29,540 nucleotides of DNA from Pseudobutyrivibrio sp. UBA1225 (GTDB lineage: Bacteria; Bacillota; Clostridia; Lachnospirales; Lachnospiraceae). Position numbers and translations under genes: made by a program. Positions 22,928 to 29,540 of this stretch are shown here, piece by piece. Every line of letters begins with the position of its first letter. Position 1 is the first letter of the stretch. The stretch spans positions 13,367 through 42,906 of the forward strand of contig DBWZ01000037.1 in assembly GCA_002309345.1 (NCBI GenBank), written 5' to 3'. Under the pieces are notes generated by a model. The model ran no database searches, was not told the origin of the DNA, and saw nothing but the letters and a program-made list of their open reading frames with translations.

Positions 22928-24154
22928 ATGAGAAATACAGAGTTATTAGTTCCAGCAAGCAGCCTAGAAGTACTTAAGGTTGCTGTTATCTATGGAGCAG
23001 ATGCAGTTTATATTGGTGGAGAGGTCTACGGTCTTAGGGCAAAGGCTAAAAACTTTTCCAAGGAAGACATGATTGAGGGAATCAAATTTGCCCACGACCA
23101 TGGAGTAAAGGTATATGTTACTGCAAATATTTTAGCTCACAATGAAGATCTAGAGGGCGTTAAGGAATACTTCAAAGAGCTCAAGGAAATTGGTCCAGAT
23201 GGACTTATCATCGCAGATCCAGCGGTGTTTATGCTTGCAAAGGAAATCTGTCCTGAGATAGAGCGTCACGTTAGTACCCAAGCTAACAACACCAACTATG
23301 GAACATATAAATTCTGGTACGATCTAGGTGCCACAAGAGTCGTTTCCGCCAGAGAATTATCTCTTGCAGAAATCAAAGAAATCAGAGCAAACATTCCTGA
23401 TGATTTAGAAATAGAAACATTCATTCATGGTGCTATGTGTATTTCTTATTCAGGCAGATGCCTTCTTTCAAATTATTTCGTTGGAAGAGATGCCAATCAC
23501 GGCGAGTGCACACATCCATGTCGTTGGAAGTATGCTGTTGTTGAAGAACAGCGCCCAGGTGAGTATCTCCCAGTTGAAGAAAACGAAAGAGGCACATATA
23601 TTTTCAACTCCAAGGATCTTTGTATGATAGAGCATGTTCCAGATTTGCTTGACTCAGGTATCGACAGCTTCAAGATTGAAGGACGTATGAAGACAGCTTT
23701 ATATGTTGCAACAGTTGCTCGTACATATCGCAAAGCCATCGACGATTGCAAAGAATCAAAGGAGAAATATTTTGCAAATCTAGATTGGTACAAGGAACAA
23801 ATTGCAGCTTGTACTTATCGTCAGTTTACAACAGGATTCTTCTATGGCAAGCCATCGGAGGAGTCTCAGATTTACGACAACAATACCTACAATATCGGAT
23901 ACACGTATTTAGGTATTGCAGGTCCTAGCAATTCAGAGGGCTACTTCGAAATAGAGCAGCGTAATAAATTTTCAGTGGGCGAAACTATTGAAATTATGAA
24001 GCCAAACGGTGATAATATAGAGGTAGAGGTACTAGGTATCAAAAACGAAGATGGTGAAGATATGGACAGCTGCCCACATCCAAAGCAAAAGCTATTTATC
24101 AAGCTCAGCACAACACCAGACGAATTTGATATCCTAAGACGCAAAGAGGACTAA
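22928..24154 (+). CDS. U32 family peptidase-like protein, TrhP-type tRNA hydroxylation factor
   Basis: The protein has 408 residues from ATG 22928 (an earlier ATG at 22922 is in frame, but AAAGGA fits the later one). The N-terminal part is the TIM-barrel-like U32 core (ELLVPASSLEVLKVAVIYGA, YVTANILAHN, HVSTQANNTNYGT) and the signature region FIHGAMCISYSGRCLLSNY. Conserved cysteines follow in GECTHPCRWKY, likely for an Fe-S cluster, and a C-terminal beta domain (KFSVGETIEIMKPNGD). U32 proteins named TrhP use prephenate to hydroxylate U34 of tRNA; TrmR, encoded just before, then methylates it. Bacillus has two TrhP genes in this place, here I see one. Older annotations call such proteins collagenase-like proteases. 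Confidence 0.88.
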   Translation: MRNTELLVPASSLEVLKVAVIYGADAVYIGGEVYGLRAKAKNFSKEDMIEGIKFAHDHGVKVYVTANILAHNEDLEGVKEYFKELKEIGPDGLIIADPAVFMLAKEICPEIERHVSTQANNTNYGTYKFWYDLGATRVVSARELSLAEIKEIRANIPDDLEIETFIHGAMCISYSGRCLLSNYFVGRDANHGECTHPCRWKYAVVEEQRPGEYLPVEENERGTYIFNSKDLCMIEHVPDLLDSGIDSFKIEGRMKTALYVATVARTYRKAIDDCKESKEKYFANLDWYKEQIAACTYRQFTTGFFYGKPSEESQIYDNNTYNIGYTYLGIAGPSNSEGYFEIEQRNKFSVGETIEIMKPNGDNIEVEVLGIKNEDGEDMDSCPHPKQKLFIKLSTTPDEFDILRRKED

Positions 24155-24177
24155 CCAAACTACGAGGAGGAGGGTAT

Positions 24178-25233
24178 ATGGCAGATAGTAAATACGTGGC
24201 TTACGTTGGTACATACACTCACGAGACAAGCGTTGGTATCTATGTATACAATGTTGATCCAGAGACAGGGGTTCTTACCGAGCAAAGTGTTGCTCCAATC
24301 AACAATCCATCAGATATTATCAATTCCAAGGACAACAAGTTCCTTTATTCAATAGCTGATGAGGGAGTTGCTTCTTTTAAGATTTTAGAAAATGGGGATT
24401 TAGAGAAAATCAATCAGGAATGGATTGGCGGCATGCGTGGCTGCAATCTTTGTGTTGATTCGCAAAACCGTTTCTTGTTTGTTGCAGGATATCATGATGG
24501 TCGTGTATCAATGATGACCCTCAATAAAGATGGTAGTATCGGTGGTATAGCTGATGGTGTTTTCCATCAGGGTGTTGGTAAATCCGTAGCCGATAGACCT
24601 TTATATCCGCACTGCACATGCGTAGAGCTTACTCCAGATGAAAAGTATTTATGTGTAGTTGAAAACGGATTACATCAGATTAAAATCTACGAAGTTGATT
24701 ACACTCTTGGCAAGCTTCGTCTTGTGGATATAGTTAGATGTGCAATGGGGTCAGCTCCAATCAGAATGAAGTTTTCTCCAGATGGCAAATACGCATACGT
24801 TATCACCGAAATGTCCAACCAGATTTTGGTGTACGACTATCACATCATAGATGGTCAGCCTGATTTCGAAAACATCCAAACAGTATCATTGCTTGTAGGT
24901 GTGGACGAAGAAATCAGTACTGGTACCAATGTCAGATTTGGTGAGGATCCAAAGTTCCTCTATGCTAGCGTTGATGGTTTGAATGCTGTTTGCATGTACA
25001 AGCGGGATGTTAAATCTGGCAAAATCGAATATTTCTCTCACAGCTATATCAGTGGAGATTATCCAAAGAGCTTTGCTGTTTTGCCAGGAGACAAATACTA
25101 TGTATCTCTCAATCACGATACAAACGAAATCCGTTGCTTTACCATAGACAAAAAGGAAGGTCACTCTCTCATGAAGAATGCACCTATCAAGATTGCAAAG
25201 CCAAACAGCATTGTTATTACAAAGATTAAATAG
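24178..25233 (+). CDS. Lactonase-family beta-propeller (6-phosphogluconolactonase-like)
   Basis: The 351 residues match the seven-bladed lactonase family (PF10282), exemplified by the 6-phosphogluconolactonase YbhE/Pgl: YVGTYTHETSVGIYVYNVD at the start, then blade motifs such as LYPHCTCVELTPDEKYLCVV, KFSPDGKYAYVITE and SFAVLPGDKYYVSLNHDTN. No signal peptide is visible, so it acts in the cytoplasm. The substrate is not certain; the family also contains muconate-cycloisomerase-like and other lactonases. A strong GAGGAGGAGGG (24164-24174) precedes the ATG. A hairpin with a T run follows before aroC. Confidence 0.83.
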   Translation: MADSKYVAYVGTYTHETSVGIYVYNVDPETGVLTEQSVAPINNPSDIINSKDNKFLYSIADEGVASFKILENGDLEKINQEWIGGMRGCNLCVDSQNRFLFVAGYHDGRVSMMTLNKDGSIGGIADGVFHQGVGKSVADRPLYPHCTCVELTPDEKYLCVVENGLHQIKIYEVDYTLGKLRLVDIVRCAMGSAPIRMKFSPDGKYAYVITEMSNQILVYDYHIIDGQPDFENIQTVSLLVGVDEEISTGTNVRFGEDPKFLYASVDGLNAVCMYKRDVKSGKIEYFSHSYISGDYPKSFAVLPGDKYYVSLNHDTNEIRCFTIDKKEGHSLMKNAPIKIAKPNSIVITKIK

Positions 25234-25241
25234 CACAAATG

Positions 25242-25267
25242 GGGGCTGTGAATGCAGCCTCTTTTTT
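25242..25267 (+). terminator. Hairpin with T run between the lactonase gene and aroC
   Basis: GGGGCTG (25242-25248) pairs with CAGCCTC (25255-25261) around TGAATG, with one G-U pair, followed by six T. It ends 14 bases before the aroC ATG, leaving room only for the AGGAGG site. It would act as terminator with partial read-through, or as an attenuator of aroC. Confidence 0.65.
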
Positions 25268-25281
25268 AATAGGAGGTCTAA

Positions 25282-26376
25282 ATGGCAGGTTCTACATTCG
25301 GAAGCAGAATTTCAGTTACTACATGGGGCGAGTCCCACGGAGAGGCTCTAGGCGTTGTTATCGACGGTTTTCCAGCGGGTCTCAAGCTTGGTACAGAGGA
25401 TATTCAAGAATACTTGGACAGAAGAAAACCAGGACAATCAAGATTTACCACAGCTAGAGCAGAAGGCGACAAGGTTGAGATTCTTTCAGGTGTTTTTGAA
25501 GGACAAACCACAGGAACACCGATTGCCTTGATGGTTAGAAATACCGACCAGCATTCAAAGGATTATGGCAACATCGCAACCACCTTTAGACCAGGTCATG
25601 CTGATTACAGTTTCTTTGAAAAGTTTGGTTTTAGGGATTACAGGGGTGGCGGACGTTCCTCTGGAAGAGAAACCATAGGCAGAGTTGCCGCAGGTGCTGT
25701 ATGTGCCAAGCTTTTAAAGGAGCTTGGAATCGAAGTGTTCGCATATACGAAGAAAATCGGAGACATCTCTGTAGAGGAATTCCAGCTTGGTGAAAGAGAC
25801 ATGAATCCTCTTGCTATGCCAGATGCTGAAGCGGCTAAAAAAGCGCAAGAATATCTCGATGCATGTATGTTTAACAAAGACAGCGCAGGTGGTGTTGTCG
25901 AGTGTGTTATCACAGGCGTGCCGGCAGGGGTGGGCGACCCTGTATTTGAAAAGCTCGATGCCAAGCTAGCTCAGGCTCTTGTTTCAATAGGTGCTGTGAA
26001 GGGTGTTGAAATAGGAGATGGCTTTGGTGTTGCAACCACCACAGGAAGCATCAACAACGACGAGTTTTTCATGTCAGAATCCGGCATCCAAAAGGAAACC
26101 AATCACAGTGGAGGTATTCTTGGAGGTATTTCTGACGGAGACGACATTATTGTTAGAGCTGCTATCAAGCCAACACCATCGATTTCTCAAAAGCAGCATA
26201 CTGTTAATGAAGACATGGAAGAGGTAGATATCGAAATATCAGGTCGTCACGATCCTATTATTGTTCCAAGGGCAGTTGTTGTAGTAGAGGCGATGTGCGC
26301 CATTACAATTTGCGACGCAATTCTAGGTCATATGACTGATAGAGTTGATTACATTAAGGAGTTTTATAAAATTTGA
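25282..26376 (+). CDS. aroC: Chorismate synthase
   Basis: AroC converts 5-enolpyruvylshikimate-3-phosphate to chorismate with reduced FMN, the last common step of aromatic amino acid synthesis. The 364 residues carry all three family signatures: GESHGEALGVVIDGFPAG near the start, RPGHADYSFFEKFGFRDYRG followed by GGGRSSGRET in the first third, and the C-terminal GRHDPIIVPRAVVV. AGGAGG (25271-25276) gives a good start at 25282. It is an isolated aro gene; no other shikimate gene is nearby. Its stop overlaps the TTG start of tgt. Confidence 0.97.
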   Translation: MAGSTFGSRISVTTWGESHGEALGVVIDGFPAGLKLGTEDIQEYLDRRKPGQSRFTTARAEGDKVEILSGVFEGQTTGTPIALMVRNTDQHSKDYGNIATTFRPGHADYSFFEKFGFRDYRGGGRSSGRETIGRVAAGAVCAKLLKELGIEVFAYTKKIGDISVEEFQLGERDMNPLAMPDAEAAKKAQEYLDACMFNKDSAGGVVECVITGVPAGVGDPVFEKLDAKLAQALVSIGAVKGVEIGDGFGVATTTGSINNDEFFMSESGIQKETNHSGGILGGISDGDDIIVRAAIKPTPSISQKQHTVNEDMEEVDIEISGRHDPIIVPRAVVVVEAMCAITICDAILGHMTDRVDYIKEFYKI

Positions 26377-27509
26377 AGTACGAGTTATTAAAAACTGAGG
26401 GAAGAGCAAAGCGTGGCAGGTTGCATACTGTTCACGGAGTGATAGAAACTCCTGTATTTATGAACGTAGGTACAGTTGCTGCCATCAAGGGTGCTGTTTC
26501 CACAGATGATCTAAAAGATATAAAGTGTCAGGTGCAGCTTTCTAACACCTACCATCTGCATGTCAGAACAGGCGACAAGCTAATCAAGGAACTAGGTGGC
26601 CTCCATAGGTTTATGAATTGGGATAGACCAATTCTTACCGACTCTGGCGGATTTCAGGTGTTTTCATTGGCAGGCATTCGTAAAATCAAAGAAGAGGGTG
26701 TTACATTCAATTCTCATATTGATGGGCGCAAGATTTTCATGGGGCCAGAGGAATCAATGCAGATTCAGTCCAATCTGGGTTCTACAATAGCTATGGCATT
26801 TGATGAGTGTCCACCAGCCCTTGCTGACCGTAAATACGTAGAAGATTCTGTTGCACGTACAACAAGATGGCTAGAAAGATGTAAGCTTGAAATGGCCAGA
26901 CTCAACTCGTTAGATGATACTGTCAACAAGGAGCAGCTTTTATTTGGAATCAACCAAGGTGCAATCTTTAATGACATCCGCATAGAACATGCCAAAACTA
27001 TTTCAGAGTTTGATTTACCTGGCTATGCTATCGGCGGTCTTGCAGTAGGCGAAACTCACGAGCAGATGTACGATGTGCTTGATAATGTAGTACCGTATTT
27101 GCCTCAAAACAAGCCAACATACCTGATGGGTGTTGGTACACCTGCCAACATTCTTGAGGCAGTCGAGAGAGGAGTGGATTTCTTTGATTGTGTTTATCCT
27201 AGCCGAAACGGTAGACACGGCCATGTATACACCAACCACGGCAAGCTAAATCTTTTCAATCAAAAATTCGAAAAGGATATGCGTCCTATAGAGGAGGGCT
27301 GCGGCTGTCCTACCTGCAAGAGCTACTCTAGAGCCTATGTGCGTCACCTTCTAAAGGCAAAGGAGATGCTTGGCATGAGGCTTTGTGTTCTGCACAATCT
27401 GTATTTCTATAACACAATGATGGAAGAAATTAGAGATGCCTTAGACGAAGGCAGATTTGCTGAATATAAAAAGCAAAAGCTAGAGAGTATGGCTACACCG
27501 CTAGATTAG
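26373..27509 (+). CDS. tgt: tRNA-guanine transglycosylase
   Basis: Tgt exchanges guanine 34 in tRNAs for Asp, Asn, His and Tyr with the queuosine precursor preQ1. The 378 residues show the catalytic TIM barrel with the active-site aspartate in LTDSGGFQVFSL, the substrate region GVTFNSHIDG, a second aspartate in FFDCVYPSRNGRHG and the zinc site CGCPTCKSYSRAYVRHL. The start is TTG, overlapping the aroC stop (TTGA), with AAGGAG (26356-26361) as ribosome site; the sequence KYELLKTEGRAKRGRL fits the family N-terminus. In many bacteria tgt is followed by yajC on the same strand; here yajC lies downstream but points the other way. Confidence 0.96.
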   Translation: MKYELLKTEGRAKRGRLHTVHGVIETPVFMNVGTVAAIKGAVSTDDLKDIKCQVQLSNTYHLHVRTGDKLIKELGGLHRFMNWDRPILTDSGGFQVFSLAGIRKIKEEGVTFNSHIDGRKIFMGPEESMQIQSNLGSTIAMAFDECPPALADRKYVEDSVARTTRWLERCKLEMARLNSLDDTVNKEQLLFGINQGAIFNDIRIEHAKTISEFDLPGYAIGGLAVGETHEQMYDVLDNVVPYLPQNKPTYLMGVGTPANILEAVERGVDFFDCVYPSRNGRHGHVYTNHGKLNLFNQKFEKDMRPIEEGCGCPTCKSYSRAYVRHLLKAKEMLGMRLCVLHNLYFYNTMMEEIRDALDEGRFAEYKKQKLESMATPLD

Positions 27510-27533
27510 ACAATTATATATCGAAATCACGAT

Positions 27534-27564
27534 AAAAAAAGAGTTTTGCGTAAGCAAAACTCTT
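27534..27564 (-). terminator. Hairpin terminator between the convergent tgt and yajC genes
   Basis: AAGAGTTTTGC (27539-27549) and GCAAAACTCTT (27554-27564) form an 11-bp stem around GTAA. Seven A precede it on the plus strand, giving a T run for yajC transcripts; for tgt the downstream sequence is less T-rich but the stem is the same. The same hairpin sequence opens the window at positions 1-20. Confidence 0.8.
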
Positions 27565-27569
27565 AAAAA

Positions 27570-27914
27570 TTATTTCTTTTTCTTGTCATCTTTTGATTTC
27601 TTGTCATCCTTTGATTCTTCAACCTTAATTGCATCTTCAGGTTTCTCGACAGCTGAGATAGCGGCCTTCTGCATTGGAATTCTGCAGTTCTTATTGCTAC
27701 CGAACTCAACGATAACTGTATCCTCTTCAAGAGCGATAACAACGCCATAAAAACCACTGGTTGTAAGTACTGTATCGCCAACTGCAAGAGCGTTTAACAT
27801 AGCAGCTTTTTGCTTTTGCTCTTTGTTCTGAGGACGAATCATTAAGAAGTAAAGAACAGCGAACATTACAACTGTTACAATCAACATTGATGACATTGAT
27901 GAACCATTTTGCAT
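27570..27914 (-). CDS. yajC: Preprotein translocase auxiliary subunit YajC
   Basis: YajC is a small membrane partner of SecDF in the Sec translocase. From the ATG at 27914 it has 114 residues: one membrane segment at about 9-26 (MLIVTVVMFAVLYFLMI), the conserved RPQNKEQKQ directly after it, the YajC motif LAVGDTVLTTSGFYGVV and a lysine/aspartate-rich tail. The ATG at 27914 has AGGAGG at 27924-27929, while a longer frame reaching 27983 has neither a ribosome site nor family similarity. No secD or secF is seen in the window. It is transcribed against tgt from its own promoter. Confidence 0.93.
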   Translation of the reverse strand: MQNGSSMSSMLIVTVVMFAVLYFLMIRPQNKEQKQKAAMLNALAVGDTVLTTSGFYGVVIALEEDTVIVEFGSNKNCRIPMQKAAISAVEKPEDAIKVEESKDDKKSKDDKKKK

Positions 27915-27963
27915 TAAATTAATCCTCCTATAATCGACTAAATAGTCTTTTACACTGAAATCT

Positions 27964-27992
27964 ATTCTACCTAAATATATCATCTAAGGCAA
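27964..27992 (-). promoter_or_regulatory. Sigma-A promoter of yajC
   Basis: On the reverse strand, TTGCCT (27987-27992) and TAGAAT (27964-27969) are 17 bases apart. Transcription would begin near 27957, about 43 bases before the ATG. Confidence 0.65.
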
Positions 27993-28091
27993 GATAAATT
28001 CTAAGTATTCATAATTATTTTAGACTTCTTGGTCTAGAACAATAGAATTTCCCAATATCCTAAGGAATTTCCCCGCAAAAATTACAGCTTT

Positions 28092-28134
28092 TAGACAATA
28101 TTAACAAAAAGTTGTTATAAAAATTTCATAACAA
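28092..28134 (+). promoter_or_regulatory. Promoter with an inverted repeat over the -10, upstream of the secreted protein gene
   Basis: TAGACA (28092-28097) and TATAAA (28116-28121) are 18 bases apart. The -10 is overlapped by TTGTTAT (28112-28118) with ATAACAA (28128-28134), a dyad that could bind a repressor. A leader of about 140 bases would follow. The rest of the 27993-28091 gap is AT-rich without further recognisable features. Confidence 0.4.
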
Positions 28135-28166
28135 GTCAAACTTTCTAAAATAAAGCGAAAGATTAT

Positions 28167-28229
28167 TGCGTAAATGTGACAAGTATGTGAAAATATACTC
28201 GTTGCACAAGGGGTGGTAAGTTTTACGCA
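28167..28229 (+). other. Possible structured RNA leader
   Basis: TGCGTAAA (28167-28174) can pair with TTTACGCA (28222-28229), closing a 63-base domain that also contains the smaller pairing AGTAT (28182-28186) with ATACT (28195-28199) and a purine-rich stretch AAGGGGTGG. I recognise no riboswitch class. The domain ends about 40 bases before the start codon, in the expected leader of the gene that follows. Confidence 0.3.
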
Positions 28230-28271
28230 TCTCTTTTATATCAAAATTTTATAGAAAGAGAGGATTTTCAG

Positions 28272-29165
28272 ATGAGAAACAAAAAGTTATTATCATTTGC
28301 GATGATGTTAGCTGTTACTGCTTCAACAATAGTTGCTACAACAGATAATGTCGTTGCAAAATCACATCATTGTTGTCCATGGAAGGCGCAGGATGTAAAA
28401 ACTACAGAGGTTACTGCTGAGGCTGAGGCGGAAGAAGTTGCTGAAGAAGCTACTCCTGCCGTAGATAACGCGGCTCTTATGGAGAAGTGCAAAAACCTTA
28501 CACCATATACACGAATCAATGATGAAATTCCACAAGAGCGTATGATGATTGTTGAGACTAAGACAGGTGTTAACATATATCGCGAGTATGCATATATCGA
28601 TTACACTCAAGTAATGGCCGACGAATACAATCTAGATGAAACATATTACAATGCCACAATAAACAATCCTGAGGATTTGGAATTGGTTTATTCTACAGAT
28701 GGCAATGATGATTTGAGTGATATTCATATCGTTTGTGAGGTTGGTTTGTTCAAGATTGCAGGCGAAGAGCTTAAGCAAGAAGGTTATAAGGCTTTTGAAA
28801 CAGTTGATATTGATAATGGAATAGAGGGCAATGATTGGGATCTTGATTCTAGCTATTTTAAGGTTGCTGCTTTGAACCAGGAGGAAGGATGCCTCACAGG
28901 AAAGGTTACATGCACAAAACCATCTTCAAAGGTTAAATATCACTTTGGCGAAGGCTTGTATGGCGGTGGATATGTCTTCTATTCACAGTTCCAAGAGAAC
29001 AGTGATTATGTAGACTGCAATGTAGGCTATGACATCCAAGTTAATCCAGATAGCACAATCAAGCTTACAATTGGAGCATACAACGAAGAAGAGAACTTTG
29101 CTACAACAGTAGAGTACAACCTTGTGCCTGGCATGATTGCATATGGCACATATGCTGGCCAATAA
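28272..29165 (+). CDS. Secreted protein of unknown function
   Basis: I do not recognise this 297-residue protein. It has a classical signal peptide: charged MRNKK, a hydrophobic stretch LLSFAMMLAVTASTIVA and a likely cleavage near VVA at 27-29. The mature start has the unusual SHHCCPW, followed by an acidic Ala/Glu linker (about 45-62) as found before domains displayed outside the cell. The remainder is rich in Asp, Glu and Tyr with alternating beta-type segments (GEGLYGGGYVFYSQFQEN, then TIKLTIGAYNEEENF). There is no lipobox, sortase motif or obvious enzymatic motif. AGAGAGGA (28257-28264) precedes the ATG. A perfect terminator follows, so it is a single-gene unit. It could bind carbohydrate, but nothing in the sequence shows that. 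Confidence 0.8.
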   Translation: MRNKKLLSFAMMLAVTASTIVATTDNVVAKSHHCCPWKAQDVKTTEVTAEAEAEEVAEEATPAVDNAALMEKCKNLTPYTRINDEIPQERMMIVETKTGVNIYREYAYIDYTQVMADEYNLDETYYNATINNPEDLELVYSTDGNDDLSDIHIVCEVGLFKIAGEELKQEGYKAFETVDIDNGIEGNDWDLDSSYFKVAALNQEEGCLTGKVTCTKPSSKVKYHFGEGLYGGGYVFYSQFQENSDYVDCNVGYDIQVNPDSTIKLTIGAYNEEENFATTVEYNLVPGMIAYGTYAGQ

Positions 29166-29180
29166 TCTGATAAAGAAAGT

Positions 29181-29213
29181 TTTCTGCTGGCAATTTTTGC
29201 CAGCAGAAATTTT
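29181..29213 (+). terminator. Terminator after the secreted protein gene
   Basis: TTTCTGCTGGCAA (29181-29193) and TTGCCAGCAGAAA (29197-29209) form a perfect 13-bp stem with loop TTT, followed by TTTT. It may work in both directions because the stem begins with T and ends with A. Confidence 0.88.
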
Positions 29214-29286
29214 AAAATAAGCTGGAATAGTACAATTATTTCTGGCAGATAGTCTAATATGAACGAGTTGTTGGATTTATTTCTAG

Positions 29287-29540
29287 AAAAGTATTACTAA
29301 GTTTGATTCAGTATTGACAGTAGTACTTGATGTGAGTAATATGTGTTGCTTTTGAGAGAAAGCATTTAGCAAAAGTATTACAATTGATGATTTAGTATTG
29401 TCAGTAATACTTGATGAGAGTAATATGTGTTGCTTTTGAGAGAAAGCATTTAGCAAAAGTATTACAATTGATGATTTAGTATGGTCAGTAATACTCGATG
29501 TGAGTAATATGTGCTGCTTTTGAGAGAAATCATTTAGCAA
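29287..29540. repeat. Array of 84-bp tandem repeats running out of the window
   Basis: Three units start at 29287, 29371 and 29455, each exactly 84 bases, and a fourth begins at 29539. By my count units 1 and 2 differ at 9 positions, nearly all in the first half, and units 2 and 3 at 5. The second half of the unit is the best conserved and contains a small hairpin TGCTTT-TGAGAG-AAAGCA (altered in unit 3). Because 84 is a multiple of three, a reverse-strand frame stays open through all units (28-residue repeats), but it has no visible start region or ribosome site. From 29214 to 29286 I see nothing else. Confidence 0.9.

Noticed and set aside
28167..28229. c-di-GMP or other named riboswitch in the leader of the secreted protein gene
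   Set aside because: None of the conserved sequence blocks of the classes I know could be matched; only a generic closed stem is visible.
29283..29540. Reverse-strand frame with 28-residue repeats as a repetitive surface protein
   Set aside because: The frame runs through 84-bp repeats whose length alone keeps it open; there is no ribosome site, signal peptide or composition typical of such proteins. It cannot be excluded because the array leaves the window.
29287..29540. CRISPR array
   Set aside because: The whole 84-bp unit repeats without unique spacers, and no cas gene is present.

Overview
The window looks like chromosomal DNA of a low-GC Gram-positive anaerobe of the Lachnospiraceae, most likely the Butyrivibrio/Pseudobutyrivibrio group. 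This is inferred from gene content and style: a ChvE-type sugar transporter with LytS/YesN regulators, glnS in a clostridial background, an HPr-like protein without its histidine, the ireB-ruvX-DUF1292-RNase J cluster, and strong AGGAGG ribosome sites. Genus is a guess. Most genes are ordinary housekeeping genes.

Left region (1-10 kb) is a sugar uptake and sensing island. A ChvE-like lipoprotein, an ATPase and a permease form a monosaccharide ABC importer. A hairpin terminator follows, then a four-gene regulatory set: YesN-type AraC response regulator, LytS/YesM-type histidine kinase, a membrane-anchored sugar-binding-like protein and an MglB-like lipoprotein with an EF-hand-like calcium loop. 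The first importer gene is preceded by three direct repeats TTCTANGAT and an extended -10 promoter, a plausible target of the response regulator. A MITE-like palindromic element containing two 93-bp tandem copies separates the binding-protein gene from the ATPase gene.

Middle region (10-24 kb): a rhomboid/derlin-like membrane protein ending in an eight-ligand zinc-finger-like tail; glnS; a DUF2225 protein; then prmA, rsmE, a NifS-type cysteine desulfurase and thiI (ribosome and tRNA modification). A reverse-strand HPr-like gene with its own promoter and terminator sits between thiI and mtaB. Next come ireB, ruvX (with a 32-bp tandem duplication across its stop codon), a DUF1292 gene, RNase J, trmR and a U32 peptidase of the TrhP type (wobble uridine modification).

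Right region (24-29.5 kb): a lactonase-type beta-propeller, aroC and tgt, then yajC on the opposite strand and convergent with tgt, a secreted protein of unknown function with a long structured leader, and at the very end an array of 84-bp tandem repeats running out of the window.

I see no tRNA, rRNA, CRISPR array, transposase or phage gene. The best candidates for something undescribed are the derlin-like protein with the zinc tail, the transporter-less double sugar-sensor set, and the repeat structures.
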